From Fragilaria radians (taxonomy: Eukaryota; Bacillariophyta; Fragilariophyceae; Fragilariales; Fragilariaceae): DNA of 26,576 bases. This document shows positions 1 through 7,492 of the stretch, piece by piece (the first letter of the stretch is position 1; each line of letters opens with the position of its first letter). Made by a program: the position numbers and the translations under genes. Below the pieces are notes generated by a model. The model ran no database searches, was not told the origin of the DNA, and worked only from the letters and a program-made list of their open reading frames with translations. The DNA lies in assembly GCA_900642245.1 (NCBI GenBank), contig CAAAJI010000668.1:1-26576 (forward strand). Reading direction: 5' to 3'.

Positions 1-69
1 AACGCCCGCAACGCCGTCGAAGCAGGCGACCGCGCCGTCGAGCACGCGCAGCGAACGTTCGACTTCGAT

Positions 70-108
<39 letters not shown>

Positions 109-357
109 GCGATGCTCGGGGCCCTTGCCCTCGTCACCCGACCAGAAACAGGTCGTCGCGGCGCTGGTGATGGTGATCCCGCGCTCTTGCTCCTGCTCCA
201 TCCAGTCCATCGTCGCAGTGCCTTCATGCACTTCGCCGATCTTGTAGGACTTGCCGGTATAATAGAGGATACGCTCGGTCGTCGTCGTCTTGCCGGCGTC
301 GATATGCGCCATAATTCCGATGTTGCGATAACGGTCGAGCGGATGGCTGCGGGCCAT
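1..357 (-). CDS. fusA: Elongation factor G, N-terminal part (cut by window edge)
   Basis: This is the first 119 codons of the translocase GTPase that moves tRNA and mRNA through the ribosome after peptide transfer, and that helps split ribosomes during recycling. The translation begins MARSHPLDRYRNIGIMAHID. The P-loop AHIDAGKT lies at residues 17-24, the switch I region RGITITSAAT at about 59-68 and the G3 motif DTPGH at 88-92, all as in bacterial EF-G. The ATG at 357-355 follows an AAGGA ribosome site. It is the third gene of the str operon, 63 bases after rpsG, and tuf would normally follow outside the window. No defect is seen in the visible part. The family call is secure. Confidence 0.97.
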
Positions 358-420
358 GTCAGGTTCCTTGAATGTGCGGGGGACCGGCGAACCCGATCCC
401 CTGCGATATAGGGTGTAGAA

Positions 421-891
421 TTACCAGCGGTAGTGGCTGAAGGCGCGGTTGGCTTCGGCCATGCGATGCGTATCTTCGCGCTTCTTGACCGCGTTGCCGC
501 GATTTTGCGAAGCGTCCATCAATTCGCCCGACAGTCGGCCGGCCATGGTCTTTTCCGACCGCGCCCGGGCGGCGGTGATCAACCAGCGAATGGCCAGTGC
601 CTGGGCACGGACGTCGCGGACTTCGACCGGCACCTGGTAGGTCGCACCGCCGACGCGGCGGCTGCGGACCTCGATGCCGGGACGGATGTTGGTCAGCGCT
701 TCATGGAACACGCCGAGCGGGTGCTTCTTGAGGCGGGCTTCGACGGTTTCGAGCGCACCATAGACGATGCTCTCTGCGACGGACTTCTTGCCGTCGAGCA
801 TGACGCTATTCATGAACTTCGACAGCGTGATGTCCCCGAACTTGGGATCGGGGAGAATGACGCGCTTTTCCGGACGGCGACGACGGGACAT
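421..891 (-). CDS. rpsG: 30S ribosomal protein S7
   Basis: S7 is the primary binding protein that nucleates assembly of the 30S head on 16S rRNA and lies close to the E-site tRNA and the mRNA exit path. The protein has 156 residues, the usual length. It starts MSRRRRPEKRVILPDPKFGD and carries the family signature around residues 17-45 (DPKFGD, then the KFMNSVMLDGKKSVAE stretch). The C terminus ends in HYRW, typical for the family. The gene sits between rpsL (59 bases upstream) and fusA (63 bases downstream) on the minus strand, the conserved str operon order. In Escherichia coli S7 represses its own operon by binding the rpsL-rpsG spacer. Whether that applies here cannot be seen. Confidence 0.98.
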   Translation of the reverse strand: MSRRRRPEKRVILPDPKFGDITLSKFMNSVMLDGKKSVAESIVYGALETVEARLKKHPLGVFHEALTNIRPGIEVRSRRVGGATYQVPVEVRDVRAQALAIRWLITAARARSEKTMAGRLSGELMDASQNRGNAVKKREDTHRMAEANRAFSHYRW

Positions 892-950
892 AATATAATC
901 CTTTCAGAGCGGCGCACCTGCGGTGAACGCGGTGCAGCCGACTAACCAGC

Positions 951-1322
951 TTATTTCGGGCGCTTGGCGCCGTACTTCGATCGCGACTGACGGCGGTCTT
1001 TCACGCCCTGCGTGTCGAGCACGCCGCGAAGCACGTGATAACGCACACCGGGCAGATCGCGCACACGGCCGCCGCGGATCAGCACGACGCTATGTTCCTG
1101 CAGGTTGTGGCCTTCACCCGGAATATAGCTGATGACCTCGCGCTGGTTGGTCAGGCGAACCTTGGCAACCTTGCGCAATGCCGAGTTCGGCTTCTTCGGG
1201 GTAGTCGTATAGACACGGGTGCAAACTCCGCGCTTTTGCGGATTCTGTTCCATCGCAGGGACCTTGGACTTGGCCTTCTGCGGGTCGCGGCCCTTGCGGA
1301 CCAGCTGGTTAATCGTCGGCAT
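951..1322 (-). CDS. rpsL: 30S ribosomal protein S12
   Basis: S12 sits at the decoding centre and controls accuracy. It is the site of classical streptomycin-resistance mutations. The protein has 123 residues, the standard length, from MPTINQLVRKGRDPQK to SRSKYGAKRPK. The loop TTPKKPNSALRK places the conserved lysine at residue 43. The second resistance loop reads GGRVRDLPGVRYH, so position 88 is arginine (codon CGC at 1061-1059) where E. coli and most sensitive bacteria have lysine. It is the first gene of the str operon. The 214 bases upstream (1323-1536) contain no gene and must hold the operon promoter, but I could not pick one convincing -35/-10 pair there. Confidence 0.98.
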   Translation of the reverse strand: MPTINQLVRKGRDPQKAKSKVPAMEQNPQKRGVCTRVYTTTPKKPNSALRKVAKVRLTNQREVISYIPGEGHNLQEHSVVLIRGGRVRDLPGVRYHVLRGVLDTQGVKDRRQSRSKYGAKRPK

Positions 1323-1536
1323 GAAGCCTTCACCTTTCGTTGCCAGGAAGTCCCTGACGGTTACTTTTGCTCAACACGAATGCACGAAATGCGGTGAACC
1401 TCGCGGCCACCGCCCCTCGCGTCATTGAGCAATGTTCAGCTCTTGTCCTCAGGGATGCGACAGAATCGCGGGAGCCCCGTGGACAGGCGGCGCATTAGGT
1501 CGGAAGTGCGTGAAGGTCAACATCCGACCCAAGCAT

Positions 1537-1938
1537 TCACTCGGTCGTCTTGCCGTCCCATTCCTCGTCGGCGTGCCGCTTCTCGGCATCGGCCTTGGTG
1601 GCGTGGGTGATGCCGTCGATATGTTCCGGCGGGCCGTAGAGCGTGTACATCTTGAGCGGCCCATCACCGGTATTGCGGACATTGTGGCGTGATCCGGCGG
1701 GGACGATCAGCCCGCTGCCGTCGACCACGTCATAGATATTGTCGTCGATGAACGCCTTGCCATTACCTTCCTCAAAGCGAAAAAACTGGTCGCGGTCCTC
1801 GTGGACTTCCGAGCCGATTTCCTCGCCCGGCTGCAGGGTCATCAGTACAAGCTGCAGGTTCTTGCCGGTATAGAGCACGCGGCGGAAATCATCGTTGCCG
1901 AGGGTCTGCTGCTCGATATCGTCGTGATAACCGTTCAT
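1537..1938 (-). CDS. Single-domain cupin protein
   Basis: The 133-residue product is a small cupin. Motif 1 is PGEEIGSEVHEDRDQFFRFEEG, carrying a G(X)5HXH-like metal site with one His and nearby acidic residues. Motif 2 is VPAGSRHNVRN, giving the second His. The tail is charged (HADEEWDGKTTE), with no signal peptide or membrane segment, so it is probably cytoplasmic. The exact substrate is unknown; small cupins of this type are often called mannose-6-phosphate isomerase-like without proof. The ATG at 1938 overlaps the upstream DUF3140 stop by one base (TGATG). A GTG at 1941 is the alternative start, but the GGA ribosome site is better spaced for the ATG. Co-transcription with DUF3140 is nearly certain. 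The 7-bp inverted repeat downstream (1498-1504 with 1523-1529) is too weak to call a terminator. Confidence 0.85.
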   Translation of the reverse strand: MNGYHDDIEQQTLGNDDFRRVLYTGKNLQLVLMTLQPGEEIGSEVHEDRDQFFRFEEGNGKAFIDDNIYDVVDGSGLIVPAGSRHNVRNTGDGPLKMYTLYGPPEHIDGITHATKADAEKRHADEEWDGKTTE

Positions 1939-2300
1939 CACTTTTCCTTTTTCATGGGGTCATGGCCCCAGTTCATCAGGCTGTAGCGCCAACGCGATTC
2001 CTCGGGATGCGCCGGGCGCTGCTCGAGGTGACGGTGCACATAGCCGACCACTTTCTTCATGTGCGCATAATCTTCGTCGGTAAGGTCCGCGACCGGCTTG
2101 GCCTTGATGCGCAGGATGTGGCGCCCGCTGGCATGGCCGACGCTCTCGCCGTCACCGTCGCCATCCTCGCCCTTCCAGCCGACCGCCCTGCTGTCGTCGC
2201 TGTCCAGCCATTTTTCCAGAGTGGCCGGCGGCATGTTGACCACGTCGTCAAAGTCCATTCGGATGTCGGCTTGCTCGTCGGTTTCCGTGTCGCCTGCCAT
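1938..2300 (-). CDS. DUF3140 family protein
   Basis: The product has 120 residues and matches the DUF3140 family throughout. It has an N-terminal VNMPPATLEKWL segment, then SVGHASGRHIL, then DYAHMKKVVGYVHRHLEQRP, and the terminal RWRYSLMNWGHDP signature. The family has no established function. It is small, hydrophilic and lacks a signal peptide or membrane helix. An acidic insert (GEDGDGDGES) sits near residue 45. A strong GGAGGAG ribosome site precedes the ATG at 2300. The gene leads a two-gene unit with the cupin and lies downstream of the EcfG-controlled DUF4142 gene on the same strand. A hairpin at 2437-2462 lies between them, so it may have its own promoter. I saw no EcfG motif directly upstream. 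Confidence 0.88.
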   Translation of the reverse strand: MAGDTETDEQADIRMDFDDVVNMPPATLEKWLDSDDSRAVGWKGEDGDGDGESVGHASGRHILRIKAKPVADLTDEDYAHMKKVVGYVHRHLEQRPAHPEESRWRYSLMNWGHDPMKKEK

Positions 2301-2436
2301 TTTGCACTCTCCTCCGTCGAGGTAATGCCCGAGACGCGAATGGGTTCAGCCAGCACGCTCGGGCAAGAGTGGCGCACGAATCGAGACGGCGTTCGCGACG
2401 CCTTTGGCGGTAGTAGGAACTGCCCAACGAAAGCGC

Positions 2437-2462
2437 GGCCAGCTGATGCTTGTCAGCTGGCC
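2437..2462 (-). terminator. Hairpin after the DUF4142 gene, possible terminator
   Basis: A perfect 10-bp inverted repeat (GGCCAGCTGA and its complement) encloses a 6-base loop. It begins 25 bases after the DUF4142 stop codon on the minus strand. The following bases contain only a short T3 run, so it would be a weak intrinsic terminator or a transcript-stabilising hairpin. The repeat itself is directly visible; its role is inferred from its position. Confidence 0.5.
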
Positions 2463-2487
2463 CCGCTCGGTCATGACCGTCCCAAGC

Positions 2488-3087
2488 CTACATATTCATT
2501 GATTGCATCTGGTTGAGGTGAGCCTCCACCACCGGCGCGGTCTTGGTCGCGAAGTCCTTGAGCGGGCCGGCCGTGCCCCCCGAAGCATAGCCCTGCAACA
2601 CGCCGAGCGTCGTCTGATGGGCAGCCCGCTGCTGCTCGACGAACAGCCGGTCGAATTCGGCGCCGGTAGCACCCCTGAGGGCGGTCAGTTTTGCCTCATG
2701 ATCGGCCGGCAGCGTCGCGGGGACGGTTACCGCCGGACTAGCGGCAGCCGCAGCGGCTTTCAGCTCGGTGCTTGACTTGGTGTGATCGGTTACGAGCTTG
2801 GCGCCCATTTGCTTGATTGCGTCGCTCGAACCCTTCGACTGGGCGAGCTTGCCACTTTCGATCTCGTACATGTCGGACCCGGCAACAGCGGCAACAAATT
2901 CGGCCGGCGCCATCGCGGTGGCCGTGCCCGTGGTGTTGTTGGCAGCCATGTTCATGTCGGTATTCATGCCGTCGTTGGTCATCGCTTGGTCGGACGTATT
3001 GACGTCGGCGTTTCCGGCGGATTCATTGCTGCAGGCCGCGGTTGCAATCGCGAGACCGGCAACGGCGGTGGTGAGGAACAGGCGCAT
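2488..3087 (-). CDS. DUF4142 family lipoprotein
   Basis: The 199-residue product starts with a lipoprotein signal peptide: basic MRLF, a hydrophobic core, then AACS with Cys19 as the likely lipidated residue. A low-complexity linker rich in N, D, T, M and A covers about residues 20-60. From about 62 to 195 it matches DUF4142, a four-helix bundle related to ferritin-like folds (blocks FVAAVAGSDMYEIESGKLA, MGAKLVTDHTKSSTELKAAA and FVEQQRAAHQTTLGVLQGYA). Members are periplasmic or outer-membrane-attached and are often stress-induced; no enzymatic activity is established. The ATG at 3087 has a GGAAGGA ribosome site 8 bases away. A perfect EcfG promoter motif (3120-3144) lies just upstream, so expression under the general stress response is expected. 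Confidence 0.92.
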   Translation of the reverse strand: MRLFLTTAVAGLAIATAACSNESAGNADVNTSDQAMTNDGMNTDMNMAANNTTGTATAMAPAEFVAAVAGSDMYEIESGKLAQSKGSSDAIKQMGAKLVTDHTKSSTELKAAAAAASPAVTVPATLPADHEAKLTALRGATGAEFDRLFVEQQRAAHQTTLGVLQGYASGGTAGPLKDFATKTAPVVEAHLNQMQSMNM

Positions 3088-3119
3088 CGAGTGATCCTTC
3101 CGTTATGGGTGGTTCGCTG

Positions 3120-3144
3120 AACGCATGCAGCGGGGTCCCGTTCC
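3120..3144 (-). promoter_or_regulatory. EcfG-type general stress promoter of the DUF4142 gene
   Basis: On the minus strand the sequence reads GGAAC (3144-3140), 16 bases, then CGTT (3123-3120). This is an exact match to the alphaproteobacterial EcfG consensus GGAAC-N16/17-CGTT. Transcription would start near 3112, leaving a leader of about 25 bases that contains the GGAAGGA ribosome site. The -35 element overlaps the last base of the lpdA stop codon. The motif match is seen directly; sigma-factor use is inferred. Confidence 0.78.
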
Positions 3145-4556
3145 TAGATGTGGATCACCTTGCCGTAGGCGGCGAGCACGCTCTCATGCATCATTTCGCT
3201 CAGGGTCGGGTGCGGGAAGACCGTCTGCATGAAATCGGCTTCCACCAGCTCGGCTGTCTTGCCGATGGTGAATCCCTGAATTAATTCGGTGACTTCCGCG
3301 CCGATCATGTGGGCGCCGAGCAATTCGCCGGTCTTGGCGTCGAACACGGTCTTCACGAAGCCCTCGGTCTCGCCCAGCGCGATCGCCTTGCCGTTGCCCG
3401 GAAACGGGAAGCGGCCGACCTTGACCTCGTAGCCCGCCTCCTTGGCCTTGGCTTCGGTCAGGCCGACGCTCGCGACCTGCGGCCGGCAATAGGTGCAGCC
3501 GGGGATGTTGAGGACGTCCATCGCGTGCGGGTGAACGTCCTTGTTACCCAGCGCCTGGGCAATGGCCTCGGCCGCGATGACCCCCTCGTGGCTCGCCTTG
3601 TGCGCCAGCCAGGGCGGGCCGGTGACGTCCCCGATCGCCCAGACTCCAGTCACGTTTGTCCGGCACATGGCATCGGTGTCGATATGTCCCTTGGTGGTCT
3701 TCACGCCGAGCTTCTCGAGCCCGAGGTCCTCGGTGTTGGGAACGATCCCGACCGCAACGATGGCATGGCTGAAGCGGAGCTCGGCCGCCTTGCCATCCTT
3801 CATTTTGATGACGGCAGCGACGCCCTTGGCATCCGCCTTGAGACTATCCACCCCGGCCGAAGTGAGTATCTCCATGCCTTGGGCGGTGAGCGACTTGGTC
3901 AGTGCGCGGCTAACCTCGGCATCCTCCACCGGCACGATGCGGTCTAGCATCTCGACCACCGTCACCTTCGCTCCAAGGTCGTTATAGAAGCTTGCGAACT
4001 CGATCCCGATCGCGCCTGAGCCGATCACCAGCAGCTCGGTCGGCATTTCGGACGGCGCCATCGCGTGGCGGTAGGTCCAAATGCGCTTCCCGTCCGCCTC
4101 CGCGAACGGCAGGTCGCGGGCCCGGGCTCCGGTCGCGACGATGATATGTTTGGCCTTGAGCTCGGTGGTCTTACCTTCGTTAGACACCGCGACACTGTCC
4201 TTTGCGGTCAGGGCGGCGACCCCAACATGAACGTCGATCTTGTTGCGTTTCATCAGCCCGGTGACGCCGCGGTTCATCTGGGCGGCAACCCCTCGGCTAC
4301 GTTCGACGACCTTGGCGAGGTCGAACGCTACGTTGCCCGCGCTGAGGCCGAAGTCGGCCGCGTGCTGCATCTGGTGAAGCACGTGCGCCGATCGCAGCAG
4401 CGCCTTGGTCGGGATGCAGCCCCAGTTGAGGCAGATGCCGCCGAGCTCCGCGCGCTCGATTACCGCGGTCTTGAGCCCAAGCTGGGCGGCGCGGATTGCC
4501 GCGACATAACCGCCAGGGCCCGAGCCGATGATAAGAAGGTCGTAGGTGTCAGCCAT
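3144..4556 (-). CDS. lpdA: Dihydrolipoyl dehydrogenase (E3)
   Basis: E3 reoxidises the dihydrolipoyl arms of E2 with NAD+ in the pyruvate dehydrogenase and related complexes. The chosen start gives 470 residues, normal for the family. It has the FAD-binding GSGPGG at 11-16, the redox disulfide in GGICLNWGCIPTK (Cys42, Cys47), a second dinucleotide motif GSGAIGIEFA near 175-190, an FAD motif AIGDVTGPPWLAHKA near 310 and the active-site HPTLSE near 445-450. I chose the ATG at 4556, before MADTYDLLIIGSG, because a longer frame to 4646 adds only out-of-family residues inside the thioesterase gene. It overlaps the thioesterase stop by 8 bases, so it belongs to the operon led by E2. Confidence 0.97.
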   Translation of the reverse strand: MADTYDLLIIGSGPGGYVAAIRAAQLGLKTAVIERAELGGICLNWGCIPTKALLRSAHVLHQMQHAADFGLSAGNVAFDLAKVVERSRGVAAQMNRGVTGLMKRNKIDVHVGVAALTAKDSVAVSNEGKTTELKAKHIIVATGARARDLPFAEADGKRIWTYRHAMAPSEMPTELLVIGSGAIGIEFASFYNDLGAKVTVVEMLDRIVPVEDAEVSRALTKSLTAQGMEILTSAGVDSLKADAKGVAAVIKMKDGKAAELRFSHAIVAVGIVPNTEDLGLEKLGVKTTKGHIDTDAMCRTNVTGVWAIGDVTGPPWLAHKASHEGVIAAEAIAQALGNKDVHPHAMDVLNIPGCTYCRPQVASVGLTEAKAKEAGYEVKVGRFPFPGNGKAIALGETEGFVKTVFDAKTGELLGAHMIGAEVTELIQGFTIGKTAELVEADFMQTVFPHPTLSEMMHESVLAAYGKVIHI

Positions 4557-4935
4557 GTCTCGGTTCCTGTTCCGCGATCGCGCGCGGCCTGTCATTGTCG
4601 TCAAGCGCGACGAAGGTGAAGTCGCCGCTTGCAACCGCAAACTCACGCTCGCCGTCGCGTATCCGCGCGGAAGCGTCGACCGCGATGGTCATCGAGCTCC
4701 GTCCCTGCTGTTTCATCGTGGCGAAGATCGAGATTTCGTCACCGACCTTTGGCGCGCCGGTAAAACTTAGCCCATCTGCCGCCACCACCACGCATTTGCC
4801 CCGCGCATGGCGCGAGGCGAGGCTTCCGGCCGCAAGTGCCATCTGGCTCATCAACCACCCGCCGAACACCCCGCCATAAGGGTTGGTGTCGGTCGGCATG
4901 GCGGTAACTCGGATCAGTGGGTCGCGGTCGGACAA
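4549..4935 (-). CDS. YciA-like acyl-CoA thioesterase (hotdog fold)
   Basis: This 128-residue single hotdog domain begins MSDRDPLIRVTAMPTDTNPY. The active-site region NPYGGVFGGWLMSQM contains the position where acyl-CoA thioesterases of the YciA/BFIT type carry their catalytic Asn/Asp. A second block, GLSFTGAPKVGDEISIFA, is also typical. The enzyme would hydrolyse acyl-CoA in the cytoplasm; chain-length preference cannot be read. It lies between the small membrane protein gene (10-base gap) and lpdA (8-base overlap). This puts a CoA-releasing enzyme inside a cluster whose E2 makes acetyl-CoA. A role in relieving acyl-CoA build-up is a reasonable guess but is not shown by the sequence. Confidence 0.88.
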   Translation of the reverse strand: MSDRDPLIRVTAMPTDTNPYGGVFGGWLMSQMALAAGSLASRHARGKCVVVAADGLSFTGAPKVGDEISIFATMKQQGRSSMTIAVDASARIRDGEREFAVASGDFTFVALDDNDRPRAIAEQEPRHG

Positions 4936-4945
4936 TGTCGAGCGC

Positions 4946-5158
4946 TCACCCGCTGTGCCAGTTGAAAAACAGCCGGAAAGCCAGCGCCGAACCGAGGAAA
5001 ACCGGCACGGAGAACAGGAAGCCGGGCGACCCCGGAATCGGGCGGTAGGTGCCCCAGTCGGTCCAATTGTTCATCCATGCCCCACTCGAGCCACCAAGCG
5101 CCATCGGCAGGGTGAAGCCGAGGATGGCTCCAATGATCAGTGCTGTGAACCACTTCAT
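4946..5158 (-). CDS. Small two-helix membrane protein in the pyruvate dehydrogenase cluster
   Basis: The 70-residue product has two hydrophobic segments. The first, about residues 4-22, is the core of MKWFTALIIGAILGFTLPM; the second, about 47-63, covers FLFSVPVFLGSALAFRLFF. They are joined by a W- and G/P-rich loop (WMNNWTDWGTYRPIPGSPG). It is not a family I can name. It starts one base after the E2 stop (TGA T ATG) and ends 10 bases before the thioesterase, so it must be translated from the same transcript as E2 and E3. Codon use and the clean frame in such tight context argue that it is real. It may be an inner-membrane accessory protein; no function can be assigned. Confidence 0.75.
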   Translation of the reverse strand: MKWFTALIIGAILGFTLPMALGGSSGAWMNNWTDWGTYRPIPGSPGFLFSVPVFLGSALAFRLFFNWHSG

Positions 5159-5159
5159 A

Positions 5160-6436
5160 TCATGCCACCATCCCCAAAGGATTTTCGATCAGCTTCTTGA
5201 AGGCTTTCATCAAGCGCGCGCCATCGGCGCCGTCGATTGCGCGATGGTCGAAACTGCCGGTGGCGGACATGATGGTCGCGATCTGCAGGCTGTCGTCGAT
5301 CACATAGGGCCGCTTTTCGCCCGCGCCGATCGCCATGATCATGGCCTGCGGCGGGTTGATCACCGCCTCGAACTGCTTGATCCCGTACATGCCCATGTTG
5401 GACAGCGAGGCAGTCCCACCCTGATATTCGGCTGGCTGCAACTTGCCTTCCTTGGCACGACCGGCGAGGTCGCCCATCTCGGTCGAGATCCGCGACAGGG
5501 ACTTTTCGTTGGCTCCGGTAATGATCGGGGTAATCAGGCCGCCGGGAATGCTGACCGCGACCGAAATGTCGGCGCGGCTATATTTGATGAGCGTATCGCC
5601 GGCGAAACTGACGTTGCATTCGGGGACTTCGATCAGCGCGACGGCGAGCGCCTTGATCAGCATGTCGTTGACCGACAGCTTGATTCCGCGCCCCGCAAGC
5701 CCCTCGTTGACCTCGGAGCGCAGCTTGAGCAGGCGGTCGAGCTGGATATCGACCGTGAGGTAGATGTGCGGGATCTGCTGCTTTGACTCGGTCAGGCGCC
5801 GCGCGATGGTCTTGCGCATGTTCGAAAGCTTGATGACTTCGTGCGGGATATCGCCCGGCTCGACCGGAGCAGCCTTTGGAGCCGCCGGCGCAACGGCTGG
5901 CACGACCTTAGGGCCGCCCGCGCCCTGGCCAAGGTCGGCCCGAACGATGCGACCGCCCGGTCCGCTGCCCTTTAAGGAGGCAAGATCGATCCCCTGCGCC
6001 TCGGCAAGCCGGCGGGCGAGCGGCGAAGCCTTGATGCGGTCGCCGCTGTCGGGCTTGGGAGCGGGCGCCGGCTCGGGCGCCGCGGCGGGCGTTTCGCCGC
6101 CCCCTTGGCCGGTGGGGCGGGCTCGGACTTCGGCTCTTCCGGCTTCAAAGCGGGCACAGGTTCCGCCTTGGGCGCCGACGCTTCGACGCTCTCGCCCTCC
6201 CCGGCCATCAGCGCGATCGGCGTGCCGACCTTGACCCCGTCCGAGCCCTCGGCAACCAGGATTTTCGAGATCGTCCCTTCATCGACCGCCTCGAACTCCA
6301 TCGTCGCCTTGTCGGTTTCGATCTCGGCGAGGAGATCGCCAGATTTGACCGTATCGCCCTCCTTGACCAGCCACTTCGCGAGTGTCCCCTCCTCCATCGT
6401 CGGCGACAAGGCGGGCATTTTGAGTTCGATCGGCAT
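5160..6436 (-). pseudogene. pdhC: Pyruvate dehydrogenase E2 (dihydrolipoamide acetyltransferase), interrupted by a one-base frameshift
   Basis: E2 transfers the acetyl group from lipoyl to CoA and forms the core of the pyruvate dehydrogenase complex. Translation from the ATG at 6436 (MPIELKMPALSPTM) gives one lipoyl domain with ETDKATME (lipoyl Lys43), then a P/A/E-rich hinge. The frame is lost near the C5 run at 6100-6104. The next frame continues without stops through the E3/E1-binding domain (RIKASPLARRLAEAQGIDL) and the catalytic domain ending at 5160, with the DHRAIDGADGA active-site motif. One extra base in the C run would give an uninterrupted 425-residue protein, normal for the family. 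Because E2 is central and the break lies in a homopolymer within the linker, a sequencing error is more likely than a true pseudogene. Programmed slippage or real loss is possible. The start has a GGGAAG ribosome site. Confidence 0.9.
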
Positions 6437-6539
6437 GGGGCTTCCCGGCTGGAAATGAGTCGCCCGCACAAACGCCAAAGCATGGCTCTGGGTCAAGGGC
6501 CGCTTGCCATCGCAACCGGATTCGAGCAGCACATTGGCC

Positions 6540-7016
6540 ATGAACGGGGCCACTGAAGAGAAGCGAACTTACCTCGTCGTGATCGACGACAGCCCGGAGG
6601 CACGCACCGCGCTGTACTTCGCCGCGCGCCGGGCGGCCAAGACCAATGGAGCGGTGGAGGTGCTGGCGGTGGTCGAACCCCAGGACTTCGTCCAGTGGGG
6701 CGGCGTCCAGGCGGCGATCGAAGAAGAGCAACGGCTGAGGATCGAAGCCAGCGTCGCGGCCGCGGTCGGCGAGATTGTCGACGCGGCGGGCATCCAGCCC
6801 AACATCATCGTGACGCCTGGGGACCCGGTGGCGGCCGTGCGCGGCCTGATTGGGACGCGCAGCGATATCGCGGCACTGGTGCTCGGTGCCGCGCCGTCGG
6901 GCAGTCCGGGCGTGCTGGTCGCCAATTTCACCGGTAACGACGCGGGCAAATTGCCATGCCCGGTGATGATCATCCCCGGCGGGCTAAGCGACGAGCAACT
7001 GGAGCGATTGAGCTAG
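6540..7016 (+). CDS. Universal stress protein (UspA family)
   Basis: This is a single Usp domain of 158 residues. It opens with the first beta strand RTYLVVIDDSPEARTALYFAARRA, where the conserved Asp that contacts ATP falls in VIDDSPEA. It has a middle strand VLAVVEP and a late strand IAALVLGAA. The usual ATP-loop pattern G-2X-G-9X-G(S/T) is only partly kept (GAAPSGSPGVL), so nucleotide binding is uncertain. The ATG at 6540 is preferred over an in-frame TTG at 6504, though neither has a strong ribosome site. It diverges from the E2 gene (103-base gap) and converges on the methionine sulfoxide reductase gene. The two stop codons share the palindrome CTAG at 7013-7016. Confidence 0.86.
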   Translation: MNGATEEKRTYLVVIDDSPEARTALYFAARRAAKTNGAVEVLAVVEPQDFVQWGGVQAAIEEEQRLRIEASVAAAVGEIVDAAGIQPNIIVTPGDPVAAVRGLIGTRSDIAALVLGAAPSGSPGVLVANFTGNDAGKLPCPVMIIPGGLSDEQLERLS

Positions 7017-7492
7017 AGCACGCCTGCAAGGATTTGGCCGAGCGCGACGCAGCCGGCTTGGTCCTGGGCATCGAACCGCGCATGGTCGGGGCTGTCGAGA
7101 TCGAGCACGGCAATCACCCTGCCCTCCTTGATGATGGGAACCACCAATTCGCTGTTCGACGCGCTGTCGCAGGGGATATGGCCCGGGAAGGCATGAACGT
7201 CATCGACGCGCTGGACCTGCCCTGTCTCGGCGGCCGCTCCGCAGACCCCCTGGCCGAAGTTGATCCGGATGCAGGCGGGGCGGCCCTGGAACGGCCCGAG
7301 CACCAATTCGCGATCTACATTGCGGTAGAATCCGGCCCAGTTGAGCCCTGGCAGTGTTTCCCAGATCAGGGCGGCGGCGTTGGCCATGTTGGCAATTGGG
7401 TCAGGCTCGCCGTCGATCAGCCCGCGCAATGCGGAGGCCAGATCGCGGTACATCACCGCCTTGTCGGCCGCCTCAATCTTGAAGTCGTACAT
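7013..7492 (-). CDS. msrC: Free methionine-(R)-sulfoxide reductase (GAF domain)
   Basis: This GAF-fold enzyme reduces free methionine-(R)-sulfoxide in the cytoplasm as part of oxidative damage repair. The 159-residue product carries the three family cysteines: Cys74 in RPACIRI, Cys84 in GVCG and Cys108 in HIPCDSAS. Their spacing of 10 and 24 residues is the same as Cys84, Cys94 and Cys118 of the E. coli enzyme. The substrate-pocket block SNSELVVPI and the acidic LDLDSPDHARFD near the end are also conserved. Its ATG overlaps the last base of the arfB stop, making it the third gene of an RluA-arfB-msrC unit. The stop overlaps that of the converging stress protein gene. Confidence 0.93.
   Translation of the reverse strand: MYDFKIEAADKAVMYRDLASALRGLIDGEPDPIANMANAAALIWETLPGLNWAGFYRNVDRELVLGPFQGRPACIRINFGQGVCGAAAETGQVQRVDDVHAFPGHIPCDSASNSELVVPIIKEGRVIAVLDLDSPDHARFDAQDQAGCVALGQILAGVL

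Noticed and set aside
433..945. Long plus-strand open frame opposite rpsG
   Set aside because: It is the antisense shadow of a conserved ribosomal gene in GC-rich DNA and has no family features.
1498..1529. 7-bp inverted repeat GGTCGGA/TCCGACC after the cupin gene
   Set aside because: Short stem, 18-base loop and no T-run; not strong enough to call a terminator.
3309..3947. 212-codon plus-strand frame inside lpdA
   Set aside because: It is the reverse shadow of lpdA codons and is rich in R, G, L and D with no domain.
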